Shown: positions 1 to 6,001, numbered from the stretch's first letter. The stretch is 6,098 nucleotides of DNA from Aquabacter sp. (GCA_030147645.1 JASBUY010000193.1:1-6098); one strand, 5' to 3'. Numbers and translations are program-made. Notes: generated by a model not told the origin, from the sequence alone.

Positions 1-591
1 GGGCGAATAGGTCACCATGGCCTGCCGGTCGAGATCGGCGGGGGAGACCTCGGGCACGCTGGCGAGCGGATGGGTTTCGGGCGCGGCAAGCATCAGCGGC
101 TCGCGCACGACGCACAGGGCGGTGACTTCGCGGCGGTTGAACGAAGGCCGCACGAGGCCCACATCGATGCGCCCGGCGGCAAGTGACTCCAACTGGTCGC
201 TTGAGACCATTTCTTTCAGGACCAGATCGAGCCCCGGCGCGCGGGCGCGCACGTCCTGGAGCAGGCGGGGCAGGAATTCATAGCCTGACGCCGCCGTAAA
301 GCCGAGGGTGAGCGAGCCCTCTTCGCCCGTGGCGGTGCGGCGGGCGGAGAGCGCGGCGCCGTCCGCGAGCCGCAGCAGGCGGCGTGCCTCGGGCAGGAAA
401 TTGGCGCCGGCCCGCGTCAGCGTCACCGAGCGGCTGGTGCGTTCCAGAAGGCGCACGCCGAGTGCATGCTCCAGCAATTGCACCTGCCGGCTCAGCGGCG
501 GCTGGGTGAGGTTGAGTCGCTGGGCGGCGCGGCCGAAATGAAGCTCCTCGGCGACGGCCACGAAGCAGCGCAGATGGCTAAGCTCGAACAT
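1..591 (-). CDS. LysR-type transcriptional regulator, N-terminal 197 residues (3' end outside window)
   Basis: A DNA-binding regulator, probably controlling the divergent tct-gar operon in response to a pathway metabolite. Translation from the ATG at 591-589 begins MFELSHLRCFVAVAEELHFG and stays open to the window edge. Residues 1-60 form the LysR winged helix-turn-helix, with the family pattern FGRAAQRLNLTQPPLSRQV (19-37) followed by LLEHALGVRLLERTSR (39-54). A linker helix spans about 60-88, and the effector domain starts near residue 92 (GSLTLGFTA). LysR proteins are usually about 300 residues, so roughly one third is missing. The start fits the family N-terminus exactly. An upstream ATG at 608-606 is out of frame, and the Shine-Dalgarno sequence is weak. 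The HTH resembles the subgroup regulating aromatic and organic-acid catabolism, but the inducer cannot be read from the sequence. Divergent placement next to its target is typical of LysR regulators, and autoregulation is likely by family precedent. Confidence 0.93.
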   Translation of the reverse strand, partial: MFELSHLRCFVAVAEELHFGRAAQRLNLTQPPLSRQVQLLEHALGVRLLERTSRSVTLTRAGANFLPEARRLLRLADGAALSARRTATGEEGSLTLGFTAASGYEFLPRLLQDVRARAPGLDLVLKEMVSSDQLESLAAGRIDVGLVRPSFNRREVTALCVVREPLMLAAPETHPLASVPEVSPADLDRQAMVTYSP

Positions 592-604
592 CGATCCAAA
601 AATG

Positions 605-618
605 GCATCGATCGATGC
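605..618. promoter_or_regulatory. 14-bp perfect palindrome, candidate LysR operator
   Basis: The sequence gcatcgatcgatgc is its own reverse complement. It lies in the divergent region, 14 bp upstream of the lysR start codon. A second catcgatc copy begins at 589, 17 bp before the matching copy at 606, and overlaps the lysR start. Shorter catcg copies lie at 638 and 655, also 17 bp apart. LysR proteins bind dyads around T-N11-A in such regions. This palindrome is more compact than the classic form, so the role is inferred from position and symmetry. Confidence 0.4.
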
Positions 619-627
619 GCAGAACAA

Positions 628-657
628 TTCAAAAGCGCATCGAAGCGCGCCTAACAT
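628..657 (+). promoter_or_regulatory. weak candidate promoter for the tct-gar operon
   Basis: A -35-like ttcaaa (628-633) and a -10-like taacat (652-657) are separated by 18 bp, each matching the sigma-70 consensus at four of six positions. The -35 overlaps a ttc-N11-gaa dyad (628-644), a plausible place for an activator to contact RNA polymerase. Initiation would fall near 664, about 69 nt before the tctC start. A poor consensus is common for LysR-activated promoters, but chance is a real alternative. Confidence 0.22.
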
Positions 658-664
658 CGTTTCA

Positions 665-686
665 GGACCGCGCCTCGCGCCGGTCC
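665..686 (+). other. leader hairpin upstream of tctC
   Basis: ggaccgcgc (665-673) can pair with gcgc (677-680) and ggtcc (682-686). This gives nine G/C-rich pairs with a ctc loop and one bulged C at 681. It ends 46 nt before the tctC start. No T-tract follows, so it is not an intrinsic terminator. If transcription starts near 664, the hairpin would sit at the 5' end of the mRNA and could stabilise it. This role is inference. Confidence 0.35.
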
Positions 687-732
687 CCAATGAAACAACG
701 CGGCCGCAACGCGCCGCCCGGGAGATTCGCCA

Positions 733-1707
733 ATGACCCTTCGCCTTTTCAAGGCGGCCGTGGCCGCGCTCGCGCTCGGCGCCGCCTTTGCCGCTCCGGC
801 CTCGTCCCAGACCTTCGACCGTCCCGTGCGCATCGTGGTGCCGTTCGCGCCCGGCGGGACGTCCGACATTCTCGCCCGCCTCATCGCGCCCAAGCTCCAG
901 GAAGCGGTGGGCCAGCCGGTGGTGGTGGAGAACAAGCCCGGCGCGGCCGGCAATATCGGCGCCGACACGGTTGCGAAGGCCAAGCCGGACGGTCACACTT
1001 TGCTGCTCATGGATATCGGCTCGCTGGCCGTGGCGCCGAGCCTCTTCCCCGACCTCTCCTATAATGTAGAGAACGACCTTGCCCCGGTGGGCATGGTCAT
1101 GTTCGGCCCCTATGTGCTGGCGGTGAACCCCTCCGTTCCGGCCAAGAGCGTGGCGGAACTCGTCGCCTATGCGAAGGCCAATCCCGGCAAGCTGGCGGTG
1201 GCCAATTCCGGCGTCGGCGCGCTTAACCACATCACCGCCGTGGCGCTCGCGCGCAATCTCGGCATCGAGTGGAAGAACGTGCCCTATAAGGGCGGCTCGG
1301 CGGCCTCGCGCGCCGTGGTGTCGGGCGAGAGCACGGTCATCATCAATGGCGTGACGGCGACCCTTCCCTTCGTCACCAGCGGCCAATTGGTGGGCATCGC
1401 CGTGACCGGCGACAAGCGCCTGCCGGCTCTGCCCAATGTGGAGACCTTCAAGGAGGCGAAGCTCCCGCTGGACGATGCCGGAACCTGGCAGGCGTTGCTG
1501 ACCAGCGGCAAGACCCCGCCGGAGGTGGTGGCGAAGCTCAATGCCGAGCTTCAGAAGATCCTCGCCATGCCGGAGATCCAGGAGAAGATCGCCGAGCAGG
1601 GCGGCATGGTGCGCCCCGGCACGGCGGACGCGGTGAAGACCTGGCTCTCCACCAACACCAAGGCGTGGGGCGAGATCATCCGCGCCGCCGACATCAAGGT
1701 GAATTGA
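733..1707 (+). CDS. tctC: TTT transporter periplasmic solute-binding protein (TctC/Bug family)
   Basis: The high-affinity periplasmic receptor of a tripartite tricarboxylate transporter. It captures a carboxylated substrate and delivers it to TctA/TctB in the inner membrane. The 324-residue length is normal for the family. Residues 1-23 or so are a Sec signal peptide: a basic start (MTLRLFK), a hydrophobic Ala/Leu core, and cleavage near APA-SSQ. Family motifs follow: VPFAPGGTSDILARL (36-50), VVVENKPGAAGNIGADTVAKAKPDG (63-87, the carboxylate-binding loop and the characteristic PDG), and VPYKGG (183-188). The ATG is preceded by ggag (721-724) at 8-nt spacing, which supports this start. It is the first gene of the operon, and its stop lies 11 bp before the tctB GTG start. 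Known Bug proteins bind citrate, aspartate, adipate, terephthalate and others, so the ligand cannot be assigned from motifs. The downstream enzymes suggest an aldarate or a similar hydroxy-diacid. Confidence 0.93.
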   Translation: MTLRLFKAAVAALALGAAFAAPASSQTFDRPVRIVVPFAPGGTSDILARLIAPKLQEAVGQPVVVENKPGAAGNIGADTVAKAKPDGHTLLLMDIGSLAVAPSLFPDLSYNVENDLAPVGMVMFGPYVLAVNPSVPAKSVAELVAYAKANPGKLAVANSGVGALNHITAVALARNLGIEWKNVPYKGGSAASRAVVSGESTVIINGVTATLPFVTSGQLVGIAVTGDKRLPALPNVETFKEAKLPLDDAGTWQALLTSGKTPPEVVAKLNAELQKILAMPEIQEKIAEQGGMVRPGTADAVKTWLSTNTKAWGEIIRAADIKVN

Positions 1708-1711
1708 GGCG
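1706..1711 (+). promoter_or_regulatory. ribosome binding site that decides the tctB start
   Basis: gaggcg, overlapping the tctC stop codon, lies 7 nt before the GTG at 1719. This favours the GTG over the in-frame TTG at 1704, whose upstream purine stretch (aaggtg, 1696-1701) is only about 2 nt away. Ribosomes finishing tctC would be placed directly over this site, implying translational coupling. Confidence 0.55.
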
Positions 1712-1718
1712 CCTGGCG

Positions 1719-2168
1719 GTGACCCAGCGCCGGATCGACTGGCCGGACCTTCTGTTCGGCCTCTTCCTCATCTGCGTTGCGGCGGGGGCGTTCGCCGCCA
1801 CCGCCCGTCTCTCCGGCGGCACGGCGGCGGACATGGGGCCGGGCTACATGCCTCGCGCCATCGCCTTCGGCCTGCTCGGCTTCGGACTGTTCTTCGCTGG
1901 TCGTGGGCTGGTGCGGCCCTTCGCGGGCATCGCGCAGGTTCAGGCGCGGCCGATCCTCGGCATCGCCGCCTCGGTCGCCGTTTTCGCCCTTCTGGTGGAG
2001 GATGCGGGCCTCGCGCTCGCCGCCTTCGCTGCCATCGTCATCGCCGCCTTGGCCAGCCGGGAAAGCCGGCTCGTGGAAGTGCTGCTGTTCGGCATCGCCG
2101 TTTCGGCGGGCGCGGTGCTCCTGTTCGTGAAGGCGCTGGCTCTGCCTGTGCCCATCTGGCCCTGGTAG
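1719..2168 (+). CDS. tctB: TTT transporter small membrane subunit (TctB family)
   Basis: The small integral membrane partner of TctA in a proton- or sodium-coupled, binding-protein-dependent transporter. The GTG start gives 149 residues, normal for TctB. After a basic N-terminus (TQRRIDWPD), hydrophobic segments lie at about 9-28, 47-65, 78-94, 97-113 and 119-138, consistent with four or five membrane spans. The motif MGPGYMPR at 39-46, between the first two spans, is the hallmark of the family, and the C-terminus LPVPIWPW is also typical. The reading frame is open further upstream, so an in-frame ATG at 1665 (167 residues) is possible. It would overlap tctC by 43 bp and add a very basic, non-family N-terminus, so I reject it. 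A TTG at 1704 would create a 4-nt TTGA overlap with tctC and is the second choice. The tctA start follows after 7 bp. TctB sequences diverge strongly, so the call also leans on context. Confidence 0.88.
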   Translation: MTQRRIDWPDLLFGLFLICVAAGAFAATARLSGGTAADMGPGYMPRAIAFGLLGFGLFFAGRGLVRPFAGIAQVQARPILGIAASVAVFALLVEDAGLALAAFAAIVIAALASRESRLVEVLLFGIAVSAGAVLLFVKALALPVPIWPW

Positions 2169-2175
2169 GCGTCCC

Positions 2176-3675
2176 ATGGAGCTGTTCGACAATCTGCTGC
2201 TGGGCCTCTCCACGGCGCTGCAGCTCAACAATCTGGTCTATTGCCTGATCGGCGTGGTGATCGGCACCGCCATCGGCGTGCTGCCGGGCATCGGCCCCAT
2301 CCCGACCGTCGCCTTGCTGCTGCCCTTCACCTTCGGGCTGGAGCCGGCTTCCTCGCTCATCATGCTGGCGGGCATCTTCTACGGCGCCCAATATGGCGGC
2401 TCCACCACGGCGATCCTGGTGAATGTGCCGGGGGAGACCTCCTCCGTCGTCACCTGCCTCGACGGACATGAAATGGCGAAACAAGGCCGCGCCGGCCCGG
2501 CGCTCGCCATCGCCGCCATCTCCTCCTTTTTCGCCGGCACGGTGGCGACCGTGGTGATCGCGGTGCTGAGCCTGCCTCTGGCGGCGCTGGCGCTGAAATT
2601 CACGGCGGTGGAATATTTCAGCCTGCTGGTTCTGGGCCTGTTCGCGGCGGTCATCCTCGCCCATGGCTCGGTCGCGAAGTCCCTCGCCATGGTGCTGCTG
2701 GGCCTGATGATCGGCACAGTGGGCATCGATGTGAATTCCGGCGTCGCGCGCATGACATTCGGGGTGCCGGCGCTGGCGGACGGGCTCGATTTCGTCCCCG
2801 TGGCCATGGGCCTGTTCGGCCTTGCGGAGATCATGGCCAATCTGGAGCGCCCCGAGACGCGCCAGGTGGTGAGCCAGAAGCTGCGCGACCTCGTGCCCTC
2901 CTGGGCGGACCTGAAGGCGGCTTTCCCCGCGATGCTGCGCGGCACCTTCATCGGCTCCGCGCTCGGCGTGCTGCCGGGCGGGGGCGCGGCGCTGCCGCCC
3001 TTCACCGCCTATGCGGTGGAAAAGAAGCTGGCGCGGGACCCCTCGCGCTTCGGCAAGGGCGCCATCGAGGGCGTGGCGGGGCCGGAGGCGGCCAATAATG
3101 CGGGCGCGCAGACCTCCTTCATCCCGCTGCTCACGCTCGGCATCCCCGCCAACGCGCTCATGGCGTTGATGATCGGCGCGCTGATGATGCAGGGCATCCA
3201 GCCCGGCCCGCAGGTGATGACCGAGCAGCCGCAACTGGTCTGGGGCGTCATCGCCAGCATGTGGACCGGCAATCTCATGCTGCTCATCATCAATCTGCCG
3301 TTGGTGGGCGTGTGGGTCTCCATGCTGAAGATTCCCTACCGGCTGCTGTTTCCCGCCATCGTCCTGTTCTGCTGCATCGGCACCTACGGCATCTCCAACA
3401 GCGTGTTCAATGTCTGGCTCATGCTGGGCTGCGCACTGGTGGGCTACTTCTTCATCAAGGTGGGCGTTGAGCCCGCCCCGCTTCTGCTCGGCCTCGTGCT
3501 GGGGCCGCAGCTGGAGGAGAATTTCCGCCGCGCCATGCAATTGTCGGACGGCGATCCGAGCGTGTTCGTCACGCGGCCCATTTCCGCGCTGCTGCTCGGC
3601 ATCGTGGTGCTGCTGCTGGCCGCGCTGCTCTCCCCCGCCGTGCTGCGCAAGCGCAAGCAGGCGCTTTCCGAATAA
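2176..3675 (+). CDS. tctA: TTT transporter large membrane permease (TctA family)
   Basis: The translocating subunit of the tripartite tricarboxylate transporter in the inner membrane. It is 499 residues long, the standard family length, with about a dozen hydrophobic segments. The N-terminal half carries GVLPGIGPIPTVALLLPFTF (34-53), YGGSTTAILVNVPGE (73-87) and DGHEMAKQGRAGPALAIAAI, all TctA signatures. The second half carries a matching GVLPGGGAALPPF beginning at 264, then GPEAANNAGAQTSFIPLLTLGIP (302-324). The paired GVLPG loops (34 and 264) reflect the two-fold internal repeat known for this family, and the conserved Gly/Pro-rich loops are thought to line the transport path. The C-terminus ends in a basic tail (RKRKQ), as expected on the cytoplasmic side. 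It starts 7 bp after tctB, and the garL start follows its stop after 29 bp. No frameshift or missing motif is seen. A long antisense ORF across this gene is a codon-bias shadow. Confidence 0.96.
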   Translation: MELFDNLLLGLSTALQLNNLVYCLIGVVIGTAIGVLPGIGPIPTVALLLPFTFGLEPASSLIMLAGIFYGAQYGGSTTAILVNVPGETSSVVTCLDGHEMAKQGRAGPALAIAAISSFFAGTVATVVIAVLSLPLAALALKFTAVEYFSLLVLGLFAAVILAHGSVAKSLAMVLLGLMIGTVGIDVNSGVARMTFGVPALADGLDFVPVAMGLFGLAEIMANLERPETRQVVSQKLRDLVPSWADLKAAFPAMLRGTFIGSALGVLPGGGAALPPFTAYAVEKKLARDPSRFGKGAIEGVAGPEAANNAGAQTSFIPLLTLGIPANALMALMIGALMMQGIQPGPQVMTEQPQLVWGVIASMWTGNLMLLIINLPLVGVWVSMLKIPYRLLFPAIVLFCCIGTYGISNSVFNVWLMLGCALVGYFFIKVGVEPAPLLLGLVLGPQLEENFRRAMQLSDGDPSVFVTRPISALLLGIVVLLLAALLSPAVLRKRKQALSE

Positions 3676-3695
3676 TCCTTCCTTCTTGAAAAGGA
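3676..3695 (+). promoter_or_regulatory. garL ribosome binding site with competing anti-SD repeats
   Basis: aagga at 3691-3695, 9 nt before the GTG at 3705, is a good Shine-Dalgarno sequence and supports that start. Immediately upstream, tcctt occurs twice, sharing one base (3676-3680 and 3680-3684). Either copy can pair with the aagga, giving 5-bp hairpins with 10- or 6-nt loops. This could damp initiation on garL relative to the transporter genes. The pairing is visible; the regulatory effect is inference. Confidence 0.4.
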
Positions 3696-3704
3696 CGTCT
3701 CGCC

Positions 3705-4469
3705 GTGGACCTTCCCGTCAACGCCTTCAAGCGCGCCATCCATGCCGGCCGCCAGCAGATCGGCTTCTGGAACAGCCTTGCGACGCCCACCGCCACCGAG
3801 ATCCTCGCGGGCTCGGGCTTCGACTGGCTGCTGCTGGACGCCGAGCATGCGCCCAACGACGTCGCCTCCATCCTCGGCCAGCTTCAGGCCACCATGCGCG
3901 ACACCACGCACCCCGTCGTGCGGGTGCCGCAGAACGATCCCGTGGTGCTGAAGCGCTATCTCGATATCGGCGTGCAGAGCTTCCTCATCCCCATGGTGGA
4001 CACGCCCGAGGAAGCGGCGGCGGCGGTGGCGGCGACGCGCTTTCCCCCCGACGGGTTCCGGGGCTTTGCCGGGGCGAGCCGGGCCTCGCTGTTTGGGCGG
4101 GTGAAGGATTATCACCGCCGGGCGCATGAGGAGATCTGCCTGCTGGTGCAGGTGGAGACCCGCAAGGGGCTCGACAATCTGGAGGCGATTGCCGCCGTGC
4201 CGGGCATTGACGGCGTGTTCATCGGACCCGGTGATCTCTCCGCCGATCTCGGCCATCTGGGCGATCAGGGCCATCCCGACATGGTGGAATTGATCGAGGC
4301 CACGATCCGCCGCATCGTGGCGGCCGGCAACCGGGCGGGCATTCTCACCGGTGACGAGGCGCTGGCGCGCCGCTACATGACGGCGGGCTGCGTGTTTACG
4401 GCGGTGGGCATCGATACCGGCCTTCTCGCCCGCACCACGGAAGCCATTGCGCGCAAGTTCAAGTCCTGA
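3705..4469 (+). CDS. garL: HpcH/HpaI-family class II aldolase, GarL-like (5-keto-4-deoxy-D-glucarate aldolase)
   Basis: A cytoplasmic metal-dependent aldolase predicted to cleave 5-keto-4-deoxy-D-glucarate, or a close 4-hydroxy-2-oxo-diacid, into pyruvate and tartronate semialdehyde. It is 254 residues, matching GarL and HpaI (about 255-265). Expected residues are present: DAEHAPND with the catalytic His48, Arg73 in PVVRVP (pyruvate binding), metal ligands Glu151 (VQVETRKG) and Asp177 (GVFIGPGDLSADLG), and Asp87 in LDIG. These match HpaI His45, Arg70, Glu149, Asp175 and Asp84 with an offset of two or three. From memory, the loop GFRGFAGASRASLFGRVKDY and the GHLG...HPD stretch align without a gap to E. 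coli GarL, whereas HpaI is one residue longer in the loop. Together with the reductase next door, this favours GarL over HpaI. The GTG start has a good Shine-Dalgarno and places NAFK at the usual N-terminal helix. The catalytic family is near certain; the exact substrate is moderately supported. Confidence 0.8.
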   Translation: MDLPVNAFKRAIHAGRQQIGFWNSLATPTATEILAGSGFDWLLLDAEHAPNDVASILGQLQATMRDTTHPVVRVPQNDPVVLKRYLDIGVQSFLIPMVDTPEEAAAAVAATRFPPDGFRGFAGASRASLFGRVKDYHRRAHEEICLLVQVETRKGLDNLEAIAAVPGIDGVFIGPGDLSADLGHLGDQGHPDMVELIEATIRRIVAAGNRAGILTGDEALARRYMTAGCVFTAVGIDTGLLARTTEAIARKFKS

Positions 4470-4475
4470 ACGTCC

Positions 4476-4490
4476 GCCCGATCATCGGGC
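4476..4490. repeat. 15-bp inverted repeat between garL and garR
   Basis: gcccgat and atcgggc flank a single C, giving seven perfect pairs before loop constraints open the centre. It lies 7 bp after the garL stop and 23 bp before the garR start. No T-tract follows, so it is not a standard terminator. It could be an mRNA processing or stability hairpin inside the operon, or a protein-binding dyad. Confidence 0.4.
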
Positions 4491-4512
4491 CAATTGAGAC
4501 AGGGGAAGTCGC

Positions 4513-5400
4513 ATGAAGGTGGGTTTCATCGGGCTCGGCATCATGGGCGCGCCGATGGCGGGGCATCTCATCGCCGCCGGACATACGCTTTATGGCCAGT
4601 CCCGCTCCGGAGTGCCGCAGGCGCTCAAGGACCAGGGTGCCATCGCCTGCGCGGACGCGGCCGAGGTGGCGAAGAATGCCGACATCATCTTCCTCATGGT
4701 GCCGGACACGCCCCATGTGGAGGCGGTGCTGTTCGGCGAGAAGGGGGTGGCCGAAGGGCTGTCGGCCGGCAAGATCGTGGTGGACATGAGTTCCATCTCG
4801 CCGGTCGCCACCAAGGCCTTCGCGCAGAAGATCAACGCCCTCGGCTGCGATTATCTCGATGCCCCCGTCTCCGGCGGCGAGGTGGGCGCAAAGGCCGGCA
4901 CGCTGACCATCATGGTGGGCGGCCCGGATGGCGCGTTCGAGACCGTGAAGCCGATGTTCGAGGCCATGGGCAAGAACATCACGCTCGTCGGCGGCAATGG
5001 CGACGGGCAGACCACCAAGGTCGCCAACCAGATCATCGTCGCGCTGACCATCGAGGCGGTGGGCGAGGCGCTCCTGTTCGCCTCCAAGGCGGGTGCCGAC
5101 CCGGCCAAGGTGCGTCAGGCGCTGATGGGCGGATTTGCCAATTCGCGCATCCTGGAAGTCCATGGCGAGCGCATGGTGAAGCGCACCTTCAATCCGGGCT
5201 TCCGCATCGAGCTGCACCAGAAGGACCTGAACCTCGCCCTGGACGGCGCACGCCAGCTCGGCCTCGCGCTGCCCTCCACCGCGCTCGCGCAGCAATTGTT
5301 CAGCGCGGTGGCGGCCCAGGGCGGCGGTGGGCTCGACCATTCCGGCCTCGTCAAGGCGCTGGAACTCATGGCGAACCACACCATCGCTCCGGACGCCTGA
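4513..5400 (+). CDS. garR: 2-hydroxy-3-oxopropionate (tartronate semialdehyde) reductase, beta-hydroxyacid dehydrogenase family
   Basis: A cytoplasmic NAD(P)H-dependent reductase predicted to convert tartronate semialdehyde, the aldolase product, to D-glycerate. It is 295 residues, the usual length (E. coli GarR is about 295). The Rossmann motif GLGIMGAPMAGHL is at 7-19. The substrate-binding DAPVSGGE is at 116-123, preceded by VDMSSISP, the form typical of GarR/GlxR. The catalytic lysine is K169 in TTKVANQ (167-173). The C-terminal helical domain holds GFRIELHQKDLNLALD with K237-D238, very close to E. coli GarR as remembered. Arg31 after the second strand (QSRS) touches the cofactor ribose region, but NADH versus NADPH preference cannot be settled. 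The start is supported by aggggaag (4501-4508) just upstream. It is the last operon gene and lies 43 bp after garL. A 3-hydroxyisobutyrate dehydrogenase is the main alternative. The GarR-like motifs and the GarL neighbour argue against it. Confidence 0.85.
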   Translation: MKVGFIGLGIMGAPMAGHLIAAGHTLYGQSRSGVPQALKDQGAIACADAAEVAKNADIIFLMVPDTPHVEAVLFGEKGVAEGLSAGKIVVDMSSISPVATKAFAQKINALGCDYLDAPVSGGEVGAKAGTLTIMVGGPDGAFETVKPMFEAMGKNITLVGGNGDGQTTKVANQIIVALTIEAVGEALLFASKAGADPAKVRQALMGGFANSRILEVHGERMVKRTFNPGFRIELHQKDLNLALDGARQLGLALPSTALAQQLFSAVAAQGGGGLDHSGLVKALELMANHTIAPDA

Positions 5401-5410
5401 ACAGGCGCGT

Positions 5411-6001
5411 TCATTGGATCGCCCCGCCCGCCGTGAGGCGGGTGGTGGCGACGATGGCCGGCGGCGTGCCCTCGACCAGAGCCGGCAGCGCGGTGGCGCG
5501 GCCGGTCAGGGTGGTGGTGAGGGAGAGGGGCGCGGGCACAAAGGGCAGCGCGTTCCACACCGCCGCAAAGCGCGAGACAAAATCAAGCCGAGTCTCGCCG
5601 ACCAGGAGATTGGCCGGAGCGATGTCGCCATAGGCGGCGAGGGCGGCGGCATCGAGCGCCAGCGTCTCGCCCGCCTGATGGCTCGCGTCTCCGTCGCTCC
5701 AGCGCACGGTGGCGGCGCCGTCTGCAATTCCGACACTGGTGAGCGTCACGGACGGCGTGCCGGGCGTTGGCGCGATGACCGCCCCCGTGCCGGCGCGCAG
5801 GTCTGCCATCTGCGTGTCCGAAATGGTTTTCATAAGGGCCGCCGTATCCGCGAGATTGCGCGCCGCCCGCTCCACCCGGGCCTGCGCCATCAGGATCTCG
5901 CTCATATGGCCCACCAGCAGGATGAGGGCGAGGATGGCCGGGAAAAGCAGCGCGAATTCGACGCTGCCCAGGCCCGCCTCGTCGCGCCAGTCGGCCCTCA
6001 T
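5411..6001 (-). CDS. TadE-like pilus assembly protein with prepilin-type N-terminus
   Basis: A small single-span protein of the Tad (tight adherence, Flp-type pilus) system, probably a minor pilin-like component. It is 196 residues. A short charged leader (MRADWRDEAG) is followed by LGSVEF and a hydrophobic helix (about residues 16-33, FALLFPAILALILLVG). This gives the prepilin peptidase pattern G/XXXXEF with Gly10 at the cut site and Glu15 at +5, as described for TadE/TadF pseudopilins. The rest is a presumed periplasmic domain rich in Ala, Thr and Val, without cysteines. The start has gaaggg (6013-6008) at 6-nt spacing and overlaps the preceding gene's stop as ATGA, indicating coupled translation. 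Its stop faces the garR stop across 10 bp, so it belongs to a separate transcription unit. TadE, TadF and short TadG-like proteins are hard to tell apart, so no symbol is given. Confidence 0.78.
   Translation of the reverse strand: MRADWRDEAGLGSVEFALLFPAILALILLVGHMSEILMAQARVERAARNLADTAALMKTISDTQMADLRAGTGAVIAPTPGTPSVTLTSVGIADGAATVRWSDGDASHQAGETLALDAAALAAYGDIAPANLLVGETRLDFVSRFAAVWNALPFVPAPLSLTTTLTGRATALPALVEGTPPAIVATTRLTAGGAIQ
5424..5445 (+). terminator. hairpin at the convergent junction, possible operon end
   Basis: cccgcc (5427-5432) and ggcggg (5437-5442) enclose the loop gtga. Pairing extends through one G-U and two more G-C pairs to 5424 and 5445. In plus-strand RNA the loop is GUGA, a GNRA tetraloop, so the stem should be stable. 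It begins 24 nt after the garR stop, inside the 3' end of the tadE-like gene. No U-tract follows on either strand, so it could define a 3' end by processing or Rho-linked stalling rather than act as a classic intrinsic terminator. Confidence 0.3.

Noticed and set aside
17..654. Short plus-strand frames opposite the lysR gene
   Set aside because: They are Ser/Arg-rich products that overlap the LysR coding region, which has clear HTH and linker motifs on the minus strand.
665..686. Leader hairpin as a riboswitch or attenuator
   Set aside because: There is no U-tract, no leader peptide and no recognisable riboswitch core in the 141-bp region, so only a plain hairpin is claimed.
1551..2231. A 226-codon minus-strand frame across the tctC-tctB junction
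   Set aside because: The composition is low-complexity (Glu, Arg, Gln) and it overlaps two clear family members. It is a shadow frame.
2038..3540. A 500-codon open frame antisense to tctA
   Set aside because: Its product is rich in His, Gln, Arg and Gly with no recognisable domain. It mirrors the strongly conserved TctA frame, so it results from high-GC codon bias.
3444..4274. A 276-codon minus-strand frame across tctA and garL
   Set aside because: It overlaps two well-supported genes, has no recognisable motifs, and has shadow-type composition.
4459..5379. A 306-codon minus-strand frame antisense to garR
   Set aside because: It is His/Arg/Gly-rich without family motifs, while the plus strand encodes a full GarR protein.
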